From: Gelidibacter sediminis
Lineage (GTDB): Bacteria; Bacteroidota; Bacteroidia; Flavobacteriales; Flavobacteriaceae
Direction: 5' to 3'
Length of the DNA: 64,000 bases
Assembly: GCF_004364975.1 (NCBI RefSeq)
Contig: NZ_SOBW01000007.1
Span: 682,001-746,000, forward strand
Shown here: positions 59,887 through 64,000 of the stretch, piece by piece
Numbering within the stretch: position 1 is the stretch's first letter
How the letters are laid out: each line of letters begins with the position of its first letter
Position numbers and translations under genes: made by a program
The notes under the pieces: model-generated
Database searches by the model: none
What the model was told of the DNA's origin: nothing
The model's input: the letters and a program-made list of their open reading frames with translations, nothing else

Positions 59887-60585
59887 TTAAGTAAATCGTT
59901 TCATAAAGTCATTTTTATACGCCCTACCAACAGGAATTCTAATATCTCCCTCTATAAACACTTGGTTTCCGGAAATTTTCAAAATCTTACACGTATTGAA
60001 TATATAAGATTTATGAATGCGCATAAATTTCTTTGCTGATAGTGTGTCTTCCCAATGCCGCAAAGATTCAGAAGACAATAGTTTTTTATCTTTTAAGTGT
60101 ATTTCAGTATAATCGGAATCCGATTTTAAAAAGATAATGTCGTCAGTCATAACCCGTATAAGGTCATATCCGCTTTTTATATAAACCTCCTGAGATGTGT
60201 TACTCTGGTCAATGGCCTCCTTAGCTAAATTCGCATCGCTTGACTTGCTAATTTTGGAGACTGCTTTCACAAATCGCTGAAAAGAAAAGGGTTTCAAGAG
60301 ATAATCCACCACATTATGTTCATAACTTTCCAGAGCATACTCTTGAAAAGCGGTCGTTAAAATCACTTGTGGCGGATTGGTCAAGGTTTTCAAAAAATCA
60401 ATACCTGATAATTTTGGAAGATGGATATCCAAGAACATTACATCTATCGTGACTGAATTCAAGATCTGCATCGCTTCCAGTGCATCGGTATAAGTGCCCA
60501 CTAAATTTAGTGACCCTATATCTTCGATATATTTTTTCAGAATGCGTTGGGCTGGCATTTGGTCTTCTATTATGATGCAGTTCAT
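59887..60585 (-). CDS. LytTR-family response regulator
   Basis: This 232-residue protein has a receiver domain with IIIEDQMPAQRILKKYIED, phosphorylation Asp in VDVMFLDIHLPKLSG (about residue 54), TTAFQEYALESYE and YLLKPFSFQRF. The C-terminal LytTR DNA-binding domain (about 135-232) has IIFLKSDSDYTEIHLKDKK, FMRIHKSYIFNTCKILKI and IPVGRAYKNDF. It overlaps the sensor gene by one base, so they form a pair. Likely targets are nearby, such as DoxX and the receptor, but this is not shown. Confidence 0.95.
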   Translation of the reverse strand: MNCIIIEDQMPAQRILKKYIEDIGSLNLVGTYTDALEAMQILNSVTIDVMFLDIHLPKLSGIDFLKTLTNPPQVILTTAFQEYALESYEHNVVDYLLKPFSFQRFVKAVSKISKSSDANLAKEAIDQSNTSQEVYIKSGYDLIRVMTDDIIFLKSDSDYTEIHLKDKKLLSSESLRHWEDTLSAKKFMRIHKSYIFNTCKILKISGNQVFIEGDIRIPVGRAYKNDFMKRFT

Positions 60586-61613
60586 TAGCCTTGGGTTTTG
60601 CTTAAATTGATGGTTAGATCAACTATGTATTGGTCATGTTCAGTCTCGATTTGTAGAGTGTGACACTTTGGATAAATCAGTTCCAAACGTTTTTTGACGT
60701 TCTCCAATCCTATGCCGCTATCCATACTTTTTGTATTGCTCTGTTCACAAAACGAATTCTTACAAATAAAATGTAGGACACCGTCATCACAGACCTTAAC
60801 GTCAATAACTATGATAATATTTTTGGTCTGGCTAGACACACTGTGTTTAAAAGCGTTCTCTATAAACACGGAGAGAATTAAGGGTGCAATCTGATAATTG
60901 GAAGGAATATTCCCTTTTTTAAAAGTAACCTCGCCACGACCTTCAACATGAAGTTCGCTTAAATTAATATAGTTTTGTATATGCTCCAATTCCTTTGTAA
61001 TTGAAACAAAAGGAGCTTGGCATTCATACAACATATAGCGCAAAACAGAAGAAAGCTCTAAAATAATCTCTGGTGTTTTTGGAGATTGTTCTACCGCATA
61101 AGCATACAAATTGTTCATATTATTAAACAAAAAATGTGGATTGATCTGTGACTTCAAAAATTGTAACTCACTTTCCTTTACCGTATTTCTCAATTCGATA
61201 ACTTCTTGCTGTTTTTTTAAGGCATCCCAAGCAAATTTAAAACCCACCAAAATGGTAATGGTCGGCATCGTGCTCAATAAATTATAGAACACACCCAAGA
61301 ATTTTGTTCCTCGCGTGTCCGGATAAAAGATTTGCTCTAAAAATGCCTCTTCCACAAAAATTACAATTCCGATAATCACAAGTGCGTAAATAACAAATTC
61401 TAAATAACGGTTTTTATAGAGATAGCGCGGTAATAAGGCATAATTGATAACGAGTGCGGCAAGAGCATAATTGAGAAAGAAAAAGAGTTGGTATGATTCT
61501 ATCCCTGGCAAACGTCTATCAAATCCAAAAAACACAAACACCGTAATATTCAGCAGGACCTGAAAAATTAGCTCTTTTAAATTAATATGTGATGAGGACA
61601 TTTTAAAATTCAT
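60585..61613 (-). CDS. LytS-like sensor histidine kinase
   Basis: This 342-residue inner-membrane protein has about four spans in the first 130 residues (LIFQVLLNITVFVFFGF, YALAALVINYALLPRYLY and two more). The His_kinase domain has QFLKSQINPHFLFNNMNNLY with the phospho-His (about 158). The ATPase part has QIAPLILSVFIENAFKHSVS and DSGIGLENVKKRLELIYP. There is no large periplasmic sensor, so the stimulus is probably in the membrane. Start MNFKMSSSH may instead be the Met four residues later. Confidence 0.93.
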   Translation of the reverse strand: MNFKMSSSHINLKELIFQVLLNITVFVFFGFDRRLPGIESYQLFFFLNYALAALVINYALLPRYLYKNRYLEFVIYALVIIGIVIFVEEAFLEQIFYPDTRGTKFLGVFYNLLSTMPTITILVGFKFAWDALKKQQEVIELRNTVKESELQFLKSQINPHFLFNNMNNLYAYAVEQSPKTPEIILELSSVLRYMLYECQAPFVSITKELEHIQNYINLSELHVEGRGEVTFKKGNIPSNYQIAPLILSVFIENAFKHSVSSQTKNIIIVIDVKVCDDGVLHFICKNSFCEQSNTKSMDSGIGLENVKKRLELIYPKCHTLQIETEHDQYIVDLTINLSKTQG

Positions 61614-61834
61614 CCTATAAAAGTAAATAATTTATAAGGTACTAACTTAATAAAAGACGTCATCGACTGTCTGAATACTATAAACAGCAATTTTACACCT
61701 CTAAATGCACATATGATTTTTAAGGTAGAAGTTCTGTCGTTCACGGGAAAATATTTTCACCTACGCGGTTCCATTGGTTTCTTTGCAACATCAAATTAAA
61801 CAACAAACTAAAAATTATAAATAATTAAAATTAG

Positions 61835-62266
61835 ATGAAAGCACTAGAAAAATTCACAAACTTCACTTTAAATGATACAGGCCTCTTGCTTTTGAGGTTG
61901 TTTTTAGGTTTAACAATGTTATTTGCTCACGGAATCGGAAAATGGGGACGACTTTTTGGCAGTGGAGACATCCGGTTTTCAGATCCTTTTGGTGTAGGCG
62001 ATACCACTTCTTTGGCTTTGGCAGTTTTTGCCGAGGTAATTTGTAGCATATTATTGGCTCTGGGCCTACTGACACGCTGGGCTTTAATACCACTAATTAT
62101 AACAATGTTTGTAGCGGCATTTATAGTCCATATTAATGATGATTTTGGAATAATGGAAAGAGCCTTGCTTTATGGCGCTGGTTACGTGACCTTATTCCTT
62201 ACGGGCCCTGGTAAATATTCTATCGATTATTTCTTGAGAAATAGAAAAACAGAGGTCAATCAATAA
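61835..62266 (+). CDS. DoxX-family membrane protein
   Basis: This 143-residue protein has about four membrane spans. LLLLRLFLGLTMLFAHGIGK, SLALAVFAEVICSILLALGL, IPLIITMFVAAFIVHINDDF and LYGAGYVTLFLTGPGKYS are all seen. This is the DoxX pattern, implicated elsewhere in redox or thiosulphate metabolism. It lies 222 bp from the divergent LytS gene and 9 bp before the receptor gene, with which it is probably co-transcribed. Confidence 0.85.
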   Translation: MKALEKFTNFTLNDTGLLLLRLFLGLTMLFAHGIGKWGRLFGSGDIRFSDPFGVGDTTSLALAVFAEVICSILLALGLLTRWALIPLIITMFVAAFIVHINDDFGIMERALLYGAGYVTLFLTGPGKYSIDYFLRNRKTEVNQ

Positions 62267-62275
62267 AAAAGGGTT

Positions 62276-64000
62276 ATGAAAAAATATATTAGCATTATCC
62301 TGTTATGTATGTCTTTTGTGTCATTTGGGCAAAGCCCAGGTGATACAAAAAAAGTTACAATAACCGGAACCATTATAGAGGCCTCTACAGGCGCCGTATT
62401 AGAATATGCAACAGTGGCGTTTACAGATATGCAAGGCAAGATTGTAACGGGCGGTATTACAGATTTGGAAGGTAAATATGCCATTAAAGTACCGGCTGGA
62501 ATGTATAAAGTTACATTTGAATTTATTGGCTTTGAAACCAAAACATTGGAGAATCAAAATTTAAATAAGGACACCACTTTGCCCACTGTTAAGTTGGCAG
62601 AAGACTCTCAGGCTCTTGATGAAATCGTAATTAGAGCAGAAACAACCGAAGTACAGGTAAGGCTCGACAAGAAAATTTATAACATCGGGAAAGACCTTAC
62701 CACAAGTGGCGCCAATGTAGGCGATGCATTGGCAAACGTCCCATCTGTTACCGTAGATATTGACGGCGCCATAGCCTTACGAGGTAATGAAAATGTACGT
62801 ATATTAATTAACGGTAAACCTTCCGCAATTGCTGGCTTCGGTTCTACTGACGCCTTACGCGCGCTTCCTGCTGATGCTATAGACCGGGTTGAAGTAATCA
62901 CATCGCCATCCGCTCGATATGACGCCGAAGGTACTGCCGGTATCTTAAATATAATATTACGAAAAGAAAAAACTTTGGGCTTAAATGGGTCCATACAAAC
63001 CAATATTGGCTACCCAAACAGTAGTGGTATTAATGGAAATATTAATCTTCGAACAGAAAAATTCAATATTTTTAATACCACAGGTTGGGGGTATCGCGAA
63101 TCTCCTGGAAAAGCTATATTTAAGAATCAATACCTTTCCGAAAATATAATAAATCCTCTAGTAATCGAAACGCGGGATGGAGACCGTATTGGTAGAAATT
63201 TCAACACCAATTTAGGGATTGAATATTTCCTTTCTGACAAAACTTCCCTTACCGCTTCTGCATTTTTCTCAAGTGGTAATGATGATGATGAAACCGTTAA
63301 TTTAGCCAATGAATTCAATAGCTCAAATGAATTGGCCATCAGCAGAAATCGAACCGAATATGAATTTGAAGATGATAAAAACTATCAATTTGCCTTAAAC
63401 TATATTACGAAGTTTGATGATAACGGTCACGAACTAAAAGCCGACTTTCAATATGAAAATAGGAACTCTGATAATACATCGCAGATTGATGAACTAAATA
63501 CATTTCCAAATCTAGATATTTTACCTTCTGAGTTTATTACTTCGGATAATACTCAAAAGGAATATCTTGCCCAAATAGATTATGTACGCCCTATTGGCGA
63601 GAATGCGCAATTTGAAGCCGGTTATCGCGGAAATTTCTCAGAAACTTCAACCGACTACGAACTGACAGAACAGCTCACGTCTGGCGGGAATTTTATTCGT
63701 AACGATAGTTTGTCCAATATTTTCAATTATAAGGAAAATGTCAACGCAGTCTATACGCAATATGGGAATAAGTTTGGAAAATTTTCATTCTTGGCAGGTT
63801 TGCGTTTAGAACACACCCAATTAAAAGGTAAAGTAAATGCAGAAAATGTCGAAACCATTGAAGACGATGCACTCCACATTGATTTTGACAAGTCTTACAC
63901 AGGTCTGTTTCCGACCTTGAACTTTACTTACGAACTCAACGATCGTGAAAACATTACCTTGGGTTATAACCGAAGAATCAATAGACCAAGAGGTCGTTGG
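62276..64000 (+). CDS. outer-membrane receptor-like beta-barrel protein with carboxypeptidase-regulatory domain (partial)
   Basis: The gene runs off the window end (575 codons visible). The signal peptide is MKKYISIILLCMSFVSFGQ. A CarboxypepD_reg-like domain (about 25-115) has VTITGTIIEASTGAVLEYAT and GGITDLEGKYAIKVPAGMYK. A plug-like part (about 130-230) has GDALANVPSVTVDIDGAIAL, NVRILINGKPSAIAG and AIDRVEVITSPSARYDAEGT, then barrel strands. This is the TonB-dependent-like, OMP_b-brl_3 type common in flavobacteria. The ligand is unknown. Confidence 0.9.
   Translation, partial: MKKYISIILLCMSFVSFGQSPGDTKKVTITGTIIEASTGAVLEYATVAFTDMQGKIVTGGITDLEGKYAIKVPAGMYKVTFEFIGFETKTLENQNLNKDTTLPTVKLAEDSQALDEIVIRAETTEVQVRLDKKIYNIGKDLTTSGANVGDALANVPSVTVDIDGAIALRGNENVRILINGKPSAIAGFGSTDALRALPADAIDRVEVITSPSARYDAEGTAGILNIILRKEKTLGLNGSIQTNIGYPNSSGINGNINLRTEKFNIFNTTGWGYRESPGKAIFKNQYLSENIINPLVIETRDGDRIGRNFNTNLGIEYFLSDKTSLTASAFFSSGNDDDETVNLANEFNSSNELAISRNRTEYEFEDDKNYQFALNYITKFDDNGHELKADFQYENRNSDNTSQIDELNTFPNLDILPSEFITSDNTQKEYLAQIDYVRPIGENAQFEAGYRGNFSETSTDYELTEQLTSGGNFIRNDSLSNIFNYKENVNAVYTQYGNKFGKFSFLAGLRLEHTQLKGKVNAENVETIEDDALHIDFDKSYTGLFPTLNFTYELNDRENITLGYNRRINRPRGRW

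Noticed and set aside
61713-61799. 28-codon ORF between the LytS gene and DoxX
   Set aside because: No RBS, promoter or family evidence; chance-length ORF.

Overview
The window reads as the chromosome of a marine-type member of the Flavobacteriaceae (Bacteroidetes). It is AT-rich. It carries the gliding genes gldE and gldD, TonB/ExbB/ExbD and outer-membrane beta-barrel families typical of the phylum, lipoproteins with Bacteroidetes-style signals, and many promoters of the Bacteroidetes form TTG-N17-21-TAnnTTTG in place of -35/-10 boxes. Most of it is housekeeping DNA; the unusual parts are short and lie between conserved genes.

Layout. 1-4376: a minus-strand heavy-metal efflux unit, with a CzcA-type RND pump fused in frame to a TolC-like protein (cut by the window start) and a small His-rich exported protein. 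4432-11729: a large outer-membrane protein, exonuclease III, an OmpA-family lipoprotein, a cluster of short dispersed repeats, a Tas-like aldo/keto reductase and a small lipoprotein. 11956-15898: a probable island inserted at the 3' end of rng. It is bounded by a direct repeat of that gene end and carries an AHH-nuclease lipoprotein toxin, its probable immunity gene and one unknown exported protein. 15813-30741: rng, a 29-residue basic protein, HU, mutY, ssb, gldE, gldD, pyrH (with a 90-bp tandem repeat in its leader), frr, a DUF5686-like barrel, an RND-superfamily exporter, asnS, rpoN and a membrane protein. 30775-36179: a PorT-like barrel, the exbB/exbD group, tRNA-Ser, asparaginase and TatD.

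36414-38346: a retropepsin-like protein and a NarL/FixJ-type response regulator. The regulator is followed by three copies of one promoter module (inverted repeat ATACGTA-N4-TACGTAT, exactly 22 bp, then a GAnnTTT(A/G) box), two related short hairpin RNAs and two related 33-residue single-span membrane peptides. This is the best candidate here for an undescribed system. 38347-44469: the 2-oxoglutarate dehydrogenase E2 and E1 genes, small proteins and a polyprenyl synthetase. 44540-51305: a TetR-controlled tripartite efflux operon. 51440-55821: a phosphate porin and PiT transporter plus a MORN-like secreted protein, with 11-bp tandem repeats resembling Pho boxes upstream of the porin and the MORN gene. 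55892-58310: pth, rplY (L25/Ctc) and prs.

58654-59144: a tRNA-Leu(CAA) locus in which a small GIY-YIG gene sits between a 28-bp duplication of the tRNA 5' end. 59226-64000: a small acetyltransferase, a LytS/LytTR two-component pair, a DoxX protein and a large outer-membrane receptor cut by the window end.

Functions are assigned by reading protein motifs by eye. No database or structure search was run, so family names for the less conserved proteins are inferences.
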